Positions 1-5,219 of a DNA stretch of 6,506 nt are shown in pieces (the first letter of the stretch is position 1; every line of letters begins with the position of its first letter). This DNA comes from an uncultured Collinsella sp. (lineage in GTDB: Bacteria; Actinomycetota; Coriobacteriia; Coriobacteriales; Coriobacteriaceae). A model generated the notes under the pieces. It had not been told where the DNA came from. It worked only from the letters and a program-made list of their open reading frames with translations, and ran no database searches. The position numbers and the translations under genes are program-made. Location: the NCBI GenBank assembly GCA_900555555.1, contig USLK01000014.1, forward strand, positions 1 to 6,506, given 5' to 3'.

Positions 1-55
1 CGAGTGCCAGAGGATAGAATGAGGCCGAGGCCCGTGGCCCCCGAGCAAGCGTAGC
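1..55. repeat. Terminal direct repeat, left copy (circle closure)
   Basis: Bases 1-55 are identical to 6452-6506. An exact 55-base overlap at both ends of a contig is the usual sign of a circular molecule assembled with a k-mer of that size, so the unit length is 6,451 bp. The copy carries the last codons and TGA stop (20-22) of the small gene that starts at 6327, so that gene is intact on the circle and should be counted once. Confidence 0.93.
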
Positions 56-215
56 CCGGCAGGCGCGGGCTGGCCGTAGTCCCCGCGCAATGGGCGCACG
101 GGCAGGCGCGGCGACCCGCCCCTGCGGGTAAGGGAGGCCCGGACACCAACGGCGCAATCGGAGCGCCGCGAGGGTCCGGGCCTTGCCTTGCCGGGGCGGC
201 ACCGATCGCTGCGGG
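56..215. other. Non-coding hairpin-rich G+C segment
   Basis: No convincing gene is seen here. The segment lies between the end of the plus-strand small-gene operon (stop at 20-22) and the end of the minus-strand mobilization gene (stop at 216-218). It is a chain of inverted repeats: 63-69/82-88 (7 bp), 114-119/124-129 (6 bp, loop CCCT) and 135-144/174-183 (10 bp, with an inner 6-bp stem). An 11-base direct repeat, GGCAGGCGCGG, occurs at 58-68 and 101-111. It could be a bidirectional terminator without U-tracts, a structured RNA, or a single-strand or replication-origin element. The sequence alone does not decide. Confidence 0.6.
135..183. repeat. Nested inverted repeat (10 bp outer, 6 bp inner)
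   Basis: The outer arms AGGCCCGGAC (135-144) and GTCCGGGCCT (174-183) pair perfectly. Inside them CGGCGC (150-155) pairs with GCGCCG (163-168) around the loop AATCGGA. No T-run follows on either strand, so this is not a standard intrinsic terminator. Confidence 0.7.
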
Positions 216-246
216 CTAAAGCCCTTCGCGGGCGGTGCCGCCCCGG
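191..246. repeat. 14-bp inverted repeat at the 3' end of the mobilization accessory gene
   Basis: CCGGGGCGGCACCG (191-204) is the exact reverse complement of 233-246. The 28-base interior holds a second stem, GGGCT (213-217) with AGCCC (220-224). The right arm lies within the last codons of the minus-strand gene whose stop is at 216-218, so the hairpin would form at the end of its mRNA. No U-tract follows on the minus strand, so if it ends transcription it does so by a non-standard route; it could instead protect the 3' end. It contains GGCGGCACC, a word that also occurs twice in the oriT region. Confidence 0.7.
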
Positions 247-497
247 TGCCTCTCGCTTTCGAGCAAATCGAAATACGCTTCCGCCATCTTCCGCGCAACA
301 CTCTCGCCAATCTCGAACTGACCGTAACCGCGCTCGCTTGCCACGGCCTCGATGGTCGCCGCAGACACGATGAGCCGGTGGTTGCGCTCGGCCCTCTTCG
401 TCTGCGCCTTCTGCCGTTCGAGCCGTTTGATTTCCTCGCGGTTCCTGTTTATCCGCTCGGTGAGCCTCGCGTTCTTCTGCTCAGGCGTGAGGGACAT
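216..497 (-). CDS. Small mobilization accessory protein (TraD/MobC-like)
   Basis: A 93-aa basic protein divergent from the relaxase across the oriT region. Residues 1-40 are charged and probably helical or coiled. The stretch 29-50 (Q-K-A-Q-T-K-R-A-E-R-N-H-R-L-I-V-x-A-A-x-x-E) resembles the R-K-x-R-x-x-R-L-I-x-x-G core of the small conjugal-transfer TraD/DUF3847-type proteins encoded beside MOBQ relaxases. By family analogy it would bind oriT or assist relaxosome assembly; this is not proven here. I chose ATG 497. An in-frame TTG at 515 would add six residues, and neither start has a strong ribosome site (only a GGGG run upstream of the ATG). On the predicted transferred strand this gene would enter the recipient first. 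The 14-bp inverted repeat at 191-246 overlaps its 3' end. Confidence 0.78.
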   Translation of the reverse strand: MSLTPEQKNARLTERINRNREEIKRLERQKAQTKRAERNHRLIVSAATIEAVASERGYGQFEIGESVARKMAEAYFDLLESERHRGGTAREGL

Positions 498-539
498 GCT
501 TGAACCCCGTTTCAAAAAGACAACCTGACTTCGTTGATT

Positions 540-587
540 CCCTGATGGGCGGCGGCACCCATCAGGGGCGGGGCGGCGGCACCCCGC
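540..587. repeat. Two tandem hairpins with the same 8-nt loop
   Basis: Hairpin one is CCCTGATGGG (540-549) with CCCATCAGGG (558-567), loop CGGCGGCA. Hairpin two is GCGGGG (568-573) with CCCCGC (582-587), again with loop CGGCGGCA. The shared piece is a 14-base direct repeat, GGGCGGCGGCACCC, at 547-560 and 571-584, 24 bases apart. The pair lies between the accessory gene start and the predicted nic site, as expected of relaxosome protein binding sites, though this role is inferred. Confidence 0.7.
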
Positions 588-588
588 A

Positions 589-625
589 CATCCCCAGTAT
601 AGCGCCTTGCGCTATACTGGGGATG
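589..625. repeat. Perfect 17-bp inverted repeat with 3-nt loop beside nic
   Basis: CATCCCCAGTATAGCGC (589-605) pairs with all 17 bases of 609-625, leaving the loop CTT. It starts two bases from the predicted MOBQ nic core and lies on the leading side of the nick. It sits between two divergent genes, so it cannot terminate either one, and no T-run follows. Candidate roles are a relaxosome binding site, a priming signal on the transferred single strand, or a hairpin used when transfer ends. Confidence 0.85.
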
Positions 626-626
626 A

Positions 627-650
627 AGGGCGCACCTAAAACCACGGTTT
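627..650 (-). other. Predicted oriT nic region, MOBQ type
   Basis: On the minus strand the sequence reads AAACC-GT-GGTTT followed by TAGGTGCGCCCT. The 12-base core differs by one base from TAAGTGCGCCCT, the nic core I recall for the RSF1010/pTF1/Ti group of MOBQ origins, and the RSF1010 origin likewise has a short inverted repeat directly 5' of the core. By analogy the nick falls between TAGGTG and CGCCCT, that is, between plus coordinates 633 and 632. The site lies next to a MOBQ relaxase gene. On this model the accessory gene is transferred first and the relaxase gene last. Confidence 0.85.
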
Positions 651-700
651 CGGCCAAGGCCTGCAAGCGAGGTTTCCACGTGCGCTCCTGCGGAGGGCGT

Positions 701-741
701 CGAACCGCATGGGGCGGTTCGCTGGACGCGGCGGCGCGTCC
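701..741. repeat. Two hairpins just upstream of the relaxase gene
   Basis: CGAACCG (701-707) pairs with CGGTTCG (715-721), loop CATGGGG. GGACGCG (724-730) pairs with CGCGTCC (735-741), loop GCGG. They sit 25-65 bases before the relaxase start and would fold in its mRNA leader or act as binding sites. No clear promoter is visible in 650-765. Confidence 0.55.
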
Positions 742-765
742 TTTCGGATTCGGGGGGTGACCGGC

Positions 766-2388
766 ATGGCGATATACCACTTCGACCGCAACGGCGTCTC
801 CCCGGCGGCGGGGTCGAGCGCGGTCAAGGCGTCGGCGTACATCAGCGGTGCGACCGTGTTCCGCGAGCTGACCGCCTCCAAGTGCTCGTACCGCCGGGCC
901 GAGAGGGTCGTCGCCCACGGCGTCAAGCTGCCCGAGGCGGCCCCCGACGAGTACCGCGACCCGGAGGCCCTGTGGAACGCCGCCGAGGCCGCGCAGCGAT
1001 GCAACGAGTGCTACGCGCACAGGGAGAACATGGCCCTGCCGATTGAGCTTGCAAGCATCGACGGCGAGTTCGAGAGGCTGATGGAGGATTACGCCGAGAG
1101 GGTCGTGAAGGAGACCGGGCACGCGGTCGAGTGGGCAATCCACGACGACGGAAACGGGAACATACACGCCCACGAACTCGAATCCGATCTCGCCGTGGGC
1201 GAGCGCGGATTCGAGAGGCCGACCGAGAGGAAGAACGTCAAGTGCTACCTCTGCCGCAAGCCCGGCGGCGGTGACACGTGGGTGGACGCCGCCGACTGGA
1301 AGGGATGGGCGAGGCCCGAGGGGTACGAGAAGGTATTCAACTTCAACGACGGCGTGCAGCGCACGATGTCCGAGGCGAAGGCCGCCGGACTCGGCAAGGG
1401 CGACCGGAAGAGCAGGAATCCCGTCTCGATGGTCGTGACCCGCGATTGGGCCGACGCCAGAAAGGCCGCGAAATCGGCTTTGGTCGAGCGCCGGAAGCTG
1501 TGGGCCGTCTGCGTCAACGAGGCCCTTGAGAGGAACGAGTTCAGCGAGCGCGTGAGCCACCTGAGCAACGCCGAGAGGGGGCTGGAGGAGGAGCCGACGA
1601 GGCACCTCGGGTACCGCGCGAACGCGATGGAGCGCGAGGCGATGCGCCGCGCCGAGCGCGACGGCGCGGAATACAGACCCGTCACGCGCATCGGGCGCGA
1701 GAACGAGGAGATACGGGCGCGGAACGCCGAGGCGGCGGCGATGCGCGGCATCGAGGAGAACCTGCGCGAGCTGTGCCGACTCGCAGCCGACAAGGCCGAG
1801 AACATCTACGAGTACCGCGAGACGCTTGAGGGGTGGCGCGTGACCGTCGGCGAGCGCGGGGGCGACCTGCTCATCGGGGACGCCGACGACCCGTCGTTCG
1901 AGCCGAGGCCGCTGTCGGACATGTGCCCCGAGCTTGCCGGTGACGGCCTTGAGGAGCGGTTCTTGCGGAACGTGGAGGCGGACATCGAGGCAAAGGGCGC
2001 GGAAATCGTCGAGGCCCGTGCAGCCGCCAAGGCCGAGGCCGCGAGAATCGAGGGCATCAAGCAGTCGTACCTCGCCGACATGGGCTCGGCGTTCGCCGAA
2101 TACCGCAGGGCCGCGAAGGCCGCGAAGGGCACGCCGCTCGGAGAGTTCCCGAAACTCGAGTTGCCGAAGGTCCCCAAGGAGGTCAGGGACGACCAAGAGG
2201 TGAGGCAGGCATATCTGAGCTATCGCTACAAGGCCGACGACCTGAGGCTCGGTCTGGCGTCCGGCGTCCCGAAGAAGAAGACCGGCGGCCATGGGAGCGG
2301 CGGCGCGTCCGCGCAGGGGCAGGAGCAGAGGCGCGTGGTCGAGCAATCCCGCCCGGCGCAGGGGCGGAGCCAGCAGCAGAATCGGTGA
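766..2388 (+). CDS. mobA: MobA/MobL family relaxase (MOBQ)
   Basis: A 540-aa conjugative relaxase that would nick one strand at oriT, stay joined to the 5' end and pilot the strand into a recipient. It begins MAIYHF, as MobA/MobL proteins do, and Tyr25 (in S-A-Y-I-S-G) falls at the position of the catalytic Tyr25 of RSF1010 MobA. The metal-binding histidines are His126 (A-I-H-D-D-G) and His134/His136 (N-I-H-A-H-E). The R-G-L-E-E-E-P-T-R-H-L-G segment (271-282) is the usual end of the family domain. Residues 155-195, including C-Y-L-C, look like an insertion. The tail from about 310 is charged and probably coiled, and 500-540 is low complexity and basic. No primase domain is recognised. ATG 766 is preferred over the upstream in-frame ATG 709 because of the GGGGGGTGA ribosome site at 752-760 and the family N-terminus. 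No secretion genes are present, so a helper plasmid would be needed. Confidence 0.95.
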   Translation: MAIYHFDRNGVSPAAGSSAVKASAYISGATVFRELTASKCSYRRAERVVAHGVKLPEAAPDEYRDPEALWNAAEAAQRCNECYAHRENMALPIELASIDGEFERLMEDYAERVVKETGHAVEWAIHDDGNGNIHAHELESDLAVGERGFERPTERKNVKCYLCRKPGGGDTWVDAADWKGWARPEGYEKVFNFNDGVQRTMSEAKAAGLGKGDRKSRNPVSMVVTRDWADARKAAKSALVERRKLWAVCVNEALERNEFSERVSHLSNAERGLEEEPTRHLGYRANAMEREAMRRAERDGAEYRPVTRIGRENEEIRARNAEAAAMRGIEENLRELCRLAADKAENIYEYRETLEGWRVTVGERGGDLLIGDADDPSFEPRPLSDMCPELAGDGLEERFLRNVEADIEAKGAEIVEARAAAKAEAARIEGIKQSYLADMGSAFAEYRRAAKAAKGTPLGEFPKLELPKVPKEVRDDQEVRQAYLSYRYKADDLRLGLASGVPKKKTGGHGSGGASAQGQEQRRVVEQSRPAQGRSQQQNR

Positions 2389-2439
2389 CGACGCCAGCCT
2401 GCGGGAATAACGCGACTCATTATGGGTATTCAATTGAAG

Positions 2440-2467
2440 TCATTTGAAGTCGTTATACTTCAAATGA
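2440..2467. promoter_or_regulatory. Palindromic operator and -10 box of the toxin-antitoxin operon
   Basis: TCATTTGAAGT (2440-2450) and ACTTCAAATGA (2457-2467) form a perfect 11-bp inverted repeat with the 6-bp spacer CGTTAT. The -10-like TATACT (2454-2459) overlaps the spacer and right arm, so a bound repressor would block RNA polymerase. A 9/10 copy of a half-site, CAATTGAAGT, lies at 2431-2440. No good -35 hexamer is seen. RelB/DinJ antitoxins typically bind such palindromes to repress their own operon, which fits. Confidence 0.85.
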
Positions 2468-2504
2468 TGTACGATGTTGGCAATAAGGACGACGGGAGGA
2501 AGAA

Positions 2505-2771
2505 ATGGGCACGCTCACGCTCAGACTCGACGACAACATGAAGGCGGATGCATCCGAGGTGGCCGAGTACTACGGCCTCGACCTCGGCTCGGTCACGAGG
2601 GCCTTCTACAGCCAGATGATTCGCGAGCACGCGATTCCCCTGAACCTGCGCTCCTACGAGCCGAACGAGGACAGCCGCCGCGCGATAGCGGAGACCGATG
2701 CGGCAATCGCATCGGGCGACTACGAGCTTTACGACGACGCGGCGTCCCTGCTGGCCGCAGCCGGGGCGTAG
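2505..2771 (+). CDS. dinJ: RelB/DinJ family antitoxin
   Basis: An 88-aa antitoxin expected to neutralise the RNase toxin encoded next to it and, as a dimer, to repress the operon. The N-terminus (T-L-T-L-R-L-D-D-N-M-K-A-D-A) is the ribbon-helix-helix strand and first helix of the family. The segment G-L-D-L-G-S-V-T-R-A-F-Y-S-Q-M (24-38) followed by I-R-E-H-A-I-P-L-N-L matches the second helix and the conserved I-P-F/L end. The acidic C-terminal half (48-88) would wrap the toxin. The ribosome site GGGAGGA (2494-2500) is well placed before ATG 2505. The toxin gene starts two bases after the stop, so the two are translationally linked. The palindrome at 2440-2467 is the likely operator. The exact subfamily name is inferred from the YafQ-type partner. 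Confidence 0.9.
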   Translation: MGTLTLRLDDNMKADASEVAEYYGLDLGSVTRAFYSQMIREHAIPLNLRSYEPNEDSRRAIAETDAAIASGDYELYDDAASLLAAAGA

Positions 2772-2773
2772 AC

Positions 2774-3067
2774 ATGAGGCTCAAGGCGGCCTTCATGCCG
2801 TCGTTCTCACGGGACCTCAAGAGAATCAGGAAGCGCAGGCTCGACGAGAGCGAGTTGACGGGGGTAATCGACCTCATCATCGAGAACACCCCGGAATCCC
2901 TTGAGGAGCTTCGCCGTCGGCACCAGATGCACAGCCTCAAGGGGGTCTGGAAGGGAAGCAGCGAGTGCCACGTCGCCAACGCCGGGGACTGGCTCATCGT
3001 GTGGCGCGAGAGCGATGGCGTCGCGTTCTTGCAGAGAACGGGCACGCACGACGAGATTTTCAGGTAA
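2774..3067 (+). CDS. yafQ: YafQ/RelE family mRNA interferase toxin
   Basis: A 97-aa toxin of the RelE/ParE fold. YafQ proteins cut mRNA on the ribosome. The basic N-terminus (F-S-R-D-L-K-R-I-R-K-R-R) is typical. Residues that match the YafQ active site are His53 (H-S-L-K-G), His66 (E-C-H-V), Asp72-Trp73 (D-W-L-I-V-W), His92 (G-T-H-D-E) and Phe96 (I-F). All are present, so the toxin looks intact and active. ATG 2774 begins two bases after the antitoxin stop. There is no strong ribosome site of its own, which suggests translational coupling that keeps toxin output below antitoxin. Two terminator-like hairpins follow at 3169-3189 and 3191-3216. On a small mobilizable plasmid the pair would serve post-segregational killing. 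Confidence 0.92.
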   Translation: MRLKAAFMPSFSRDLKRIRKRRLDESELTGVIDLIIENTPESLEELRRRHQMHSLKGVWKGSSECHVANAGDWLIVWRESDGVAFLQRTGTHDEIFR

Positions 3068-3122
3068 CGGCGTCCCGACGGGAGATTGCGCCCCGAGGAG
3101 TGCGTGTCGTCCACGCATGTGT

Positions 3123-3162
3123 CCCGCCCGATCACTCCGGCCTAGAGGCCTGCGCGGGCGGG
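3123..3162. repeat. Compound inverted repeat downstream of the toxin gene
   Basis: CCCGCCCG (3123-3130) pairs with CGGGCGGG (3155-3162). Inside, GGCCT (3139-3143) pairs with AGGCC (3146-3150). It precedes two terminator-like hairpins in the gene-free stretch 3068-3557 and may be part of transcription termination or of the replication origin. Confidence 0.55.
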
Positions 3163-3168
3163 CGGGGC

Positions 3169-3189
3169 ACCCCTTCTCCGAGGGGTTTT
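3169..3189 (+). terminator. Terminator-like hairpin 1 after the toxin-antitoxin operon
   Basis: ACCCCT (3169-3174) pairs with AGGGGT (3181-3186), loop TCTCCG, with the final T continuing into a four-base T-run (3186-3189). The stem is short and the T-run modest, so it is the weaker of two adjacent candidates. Confidence 0.5.
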
Positions 3190-3190
3190 C

Positions 3191-3216
3191 ACTGCCGTCT
3201 GATTGGCGGTTTTTTT
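3191..3216 (+). terminator. Intrinsic terminator of the toxin-antitoxin operon
   Basis: ACTGCCG (3191-3197) pairs with TGGCGGT (3204-3210), including two G-T pairs, around the loop TCTGAT. A run of seven T follows (3210-3216). It lies 124 bases after the toxin stop and directly before the rep promoter region, so it separates the two transcription units. Confidence 0.75.
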
Positions 3217-3260
3217 ACTTGAAATGTGGCACAATAAATGTATTGATAATATACGCCCCG
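3211..3260 (+). promoter_or_regulatory. A+T-rich segment: rep promoter and possible unwinding element
   Basis: This is one of the few A+T-rich stretches in the plasmid. It holds TTGAAA (3219-3224) and GATAAT (3245-3250), which resemble -35 and -10 boxes but are 20 bases apart, longer than ideal. A+T-rich DNA flanked by hairpins just upstream of a rep gene is also what an origin unwinding element looks like. Both readings are inference, and no clear iterons are seen. Confidence 0.45.
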
Positions 3261-3370
3261 TATAGGCGCAGCCTGCGCCCTCGGGGGCTGCCATGGTACC
3301 CCTTCCGGTTGCGTCTCCCTATCGGGTGGGTTGGCGGTGCCGTTGGGTTGGGTGCGGGGTATGGTGACCC

Positions 3371-3389
3371 CTTGCCGCGTATGCGGGAT
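3371..3389 (+). repeat. 19-bp direct repeat, copy 1
   Basis: CTTGCCGCGTATGCGGGAT is identical to 3513-3531, 142 bases downstream. It contains the small inverted repeat CCGC-GTAT-GCGG. Copy 1 directly follows the GGGGT/ACCCC hairpin. Confidence 0.85.
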
Positions 3390-3512
3390 GCGCGTGTCGT
3401 CCCCCTTTCGGGTGATGGCCTCTCTCCCTTCCGTCCGCTCGCAGCCCGTCAGGGCTGAGCGGGGGTCCGGGGGCGGCCATGAGCCCCCGGGGTCGTGGGC
3501 GAAGGGTCACGT

Positions 3513-3531
3513 CTTGCCGCGTATGCGGGAT
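3513..3531 (+). repeat. 19-bp direct repeat, copy 2, just before the rep ribosome site
   Basis: Exact copy of 3371-3389. It ends 16 bases before the AGGAGGT at 3548-3554, so anything binding or pairing here could affect Rep translation. Two copies are too few and too far apart for classical iterons. Confidence 0.85.
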
Positions 3532-3547
3532 TGGGGTTCCAGAGGAT

Positions 3548-3554
3548 AGGAGGT
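3548..3554 (+). promoter_or_regulatory. Ribosome binding site deciding the GTG start of rep
   Basis: AGGAGGT is a full Shine-Dalgarno sequence, but only four bases separate the GGAGG core from GTG 3558. This is tighter than the seven-base spacing at 5278. No other in-frame start nearby has such a site: GTG 3495 has none and ATG 3639 has none. The short spacing may keep Rep output low. Confidence 0.75.
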
Positions 3555-3557
3555 CCG

Positions 3558-5219
3558 GTGGCCGACAAGAAGAAGGCTGGCAAGCACGGCCCCGCTTGGT
3601 GGGCGAACGCAAGACACGAGTACATAGCCAAGAACGATATGCTGCTGAACTCGTATCCCGATTGGGATTACATATGCCCCTACGACTTCTACCGGACGCT
3701 GTTCCCGGAAGGGTTCCTTGAGGAGAAGGGGGTCATGGCGAACTGGGACGAGCCGGGCGGCGGCAGGCCAAACGGCATCATCCTGCAAATCACGAACAGG
3801 AAGCATCAAGTAAAGACCAAGAGCGGCAAGGTGAGGATGGTTGCCGACGTCGAGCGGTACACCCTCACCGATGACTTGGACGCAATCATGGAGAGGGTGG
3901 GCGATTCGAACGCCAAGAACGAGACCGTGTTCTGCGCCCCCGTCTCGTACTTCGGAAAGAACAGGAGCGCCGCCAACGCGAGGTTCCTGCACGCCTTCAC
4001 CATCGACTTGGACGGCGTCGGCACGGAGCAGCTCGGGAACATCCTCAAGCAGATACGCAACGGCCATGATCAATCGCTGCCGTTGTGGACGTCCCTGCCC
4101 CAGCCGACGTTCATCGTGAACTCGGGGACCGGGTTGCATCTCTACTACGTGCTCGACAAGCCTATTCCGCTCATCCCGCACGTCATCCCGTTCCTTCAGG
4201 GCATGAAGGAGAAGCTGACGGATTACGTGTGGCGCGACACGACATCGACCCTCGAAGAGAAGCAGTTCCAGGGCATCTACCAATCGTTCCGGATGGTCGG
4301 CACGCCGACGAAGCTGAACGGCAGGAAGGCAGATTCGAAGCGCAAGCCCACCGAGGTGTACGAGGCCGTGGCGTTCGTCCACCTCGGTGCGGACGGCAAG
4401 CCCCACAGGTGCAGCATCGAGTACCTGCTCAAGTACGCGGGGTCGAAGAACCGCGGCAAGGACAGGGAGATGCTGCTCGAACTCAAGAGCACGGGCGGAA
4501 AGACCCCCATCGAACAGGCCAAGGAGAAATGGCCCGAATGGTACAACCGCCGCATCATCGATGGCGCTCCCGCCGGGAGATGGGTGTGCAAGCGGGACCT
4601 GTACGACTGGTGGCTCGGTCAAATCGAGGCGAAGGCGACCGACCACCACCGGTACTGGTGCCTCAACGCGCTCGCGGCGTATGCCGACAAGTGCGGCGTG
4701 CCCTACGACGAGCTTGAGCGCGACGCACTGGCGCTCGTGCCCCACATGGAATCGCTCACGGTGCGCGAGGATAACCATTTCACCGAGGAAGACGCTCTGG
4801 CGGCCATCTCGTCCTACGGGGACGGCATAATCCACAAGCTGCACCGAGACCGAATCGAGCGCAGGACGCAAATCGAGATTCCGGCGAACAAACGAAATGG
4901 CAGGAAGCAGAAAGTTCATCTGATGGGCGCGAGGGCCATTCAACAGATTAATGATGAAGTCAACGGCACGAATTGGCGTGACGGCAACGGCAGGAAGCCG
5001 AAGTGCGACGAGATACGAGCCTTCGCCTCCGAGCACCGGGAGATGAGCAACAGGCAGATTGCGCTAGAACTCGGCGTTAGCAGGAACACCGTGAACAAGT
5101 GGCTGAGGGGTGTGACGTTCAAGAGCGGCAGCCCGGGCATCTGGGAGGTCGATGGGATGCTGTATACGAACGTCCCGAGCGAGTGGCTTGAGTTTGACGA
5201 GACCGATAACGACCGATAA
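3558..5219 (+). CDS. Probable replication initiator: AEP primase-like domain plus C-terminal HTH
   Basis: A 553-aa protein and the only candidate replication gene. Residues about 120-270 look like an archaeo-eukaryotic primase (AEP) fold. Motif I is F-T-I-D-L-D-G-V with Asp150 and Asp152 as likely metal ligands. Motif II is S-G-T-G-L-H-L-Y-Y-V-L (189-199) with His194. A third block is Y-Q-S-F-R-M-V-G-T-P-T-K-L-N (241-254). This combination is known from plasmid and mobile-element Rep or primase proteins. Residues about 320-440 are helical and unassigned. Residues 494-518 (M-S-N-R-Q-I-A-L-E-L-G-V-S-R-N-T-V-N-K-W-L) form a classic helix-turn-helix that could recognise the origin. No helicase Walker motifs are seen, so host helicase would be needed. 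The start is GTG 3558, chosen for its ribosome site. A primase accessory role rather than true initiation cannot be excluded. Confidence 0.8.
   Translation: MADKKKAGKHGPAWWANARHEYIAKNDMLLNSYPDWDYICPYDFYRTLFPEGFLEEKGVMANWDEPGGGRPNGIILQITNRKHQVKTKSGKVRMVADVERYTLTDDLDAIMERVGDSNAKNETVFCAPVSYFGKNRSAANARFLHAFTIDLDGVGTEQLGNILKQIRNGHDQSLPLWTSLPQPTFIVNSGTGLHLYYVLDKPIPLIPHVIPFLQGMKEKLTDYVWRDTTSTLEEKQFQGIYQSFRMVGTPTKLNGRKADSKRKPTEVYEAVAFVHLGADGKPHRCSIEYLLKYAGSKNRGKDREMLLELKSTGGKTPIEQAKEKWPEWYNRRIIDGAPAGRWVCKRDLYDWWLGQIEAKATDHHRYWCLNALAAYADKCGVPYDELERDALALVPHMESLTVREDNHFTEEDALAAISSYGDGIIHKLHRDRIERRTQIEIPANKRNGRKQKVHLMGARAIQQINDEVNGTNWRDGNGRKPKCDEIRAFASEHREMSNRQIALELGVSRNTVNKWLRGVTFKSGSPGIWEVDGMLYTNVPSEWLEFDETDNDR

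Larger units (their letters stand above)
3261..3557 (+). promoter_or_regulatory. Hairpin-rich leader of the rep gene
   Basis: About 300 bases without a gene between the probable promoter and the rep start. Visible structure: GGCGCA/TGCGCC (3265-3270/3274-3279) inside CCCCG/CGGGG (3256-3260/3282-3286); two look-alike hairpins CCCTATCGGGTG (3317-3328) and CCCTTTCGGGTG (3403-3414); GGGGT/ACCCC (3356-3360/3367-3371); CAGCCC/GGGCTG (3442-3447/3452-3457); CCGGGGGC/GCCCCCGG (3467-3474/3483-3490). A 19-base direct repeat lies at 3371-3389 and 3513-3531. Such a leader could control Rep synthesis by attenuation or antisense RNA, or could be the origin itself. I recognise no known riboswitch. Confidence 0.5.

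Noticed and set aside
92..99. A second GGGCGCAC (GTGCGCCC on the minus strand), part of the nic core word
   Set aside because: Only 8 bases match, the upstream T-A-A/G part and the final T are missing, and the flanking inverted repeat seen at 639-650 is absent. Chance is likely in such G+C-rich DNA.
589..625. 17-bp stem read as a transcription terminator
   Set aside because: It lies between divergent genes and has no T-run on either side, so it ends no visible transcript.
709..765. Upstream ATG start adding 19 residues to the relaxase
   Set aside because: The added residues run through two hairpins and do not match the family. ATG 766 has the ribosome site and the M-A-I-Y-H-F start that places Tyr25 correctly.
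562..2433. Long 623-aa open frame on the minus strand opposite the relaxase
   Set aside because: It is the antisense shadow of a G+C-rich gene, low in recognisable motifs, and runs through the oriT hairpins. The plus-strand frame has an unmistakable relaxase sequence.
2901..3458. Plus-strand open frame running from the toxin gene into the rep leader
   Set aside because: It lies in a different frame across the toxin gene, the terminators and the hairpins, with arginine- and proline-rich composition typical of a shadow frame.
3371..3531. 19-bp direct repeats read as iterons or as a CRISPR array
   Set aside because: There are only two copies, 142 bases apart, with no regular spacing and no associated cas genes.
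3507..5036. 509-aa open frame on the minus strand opposite rep
   Set aside because: Antisense shadow with no recognised domain and no good ribosome site, while the plus strand carries AEP and helix-turn-helix motifs.
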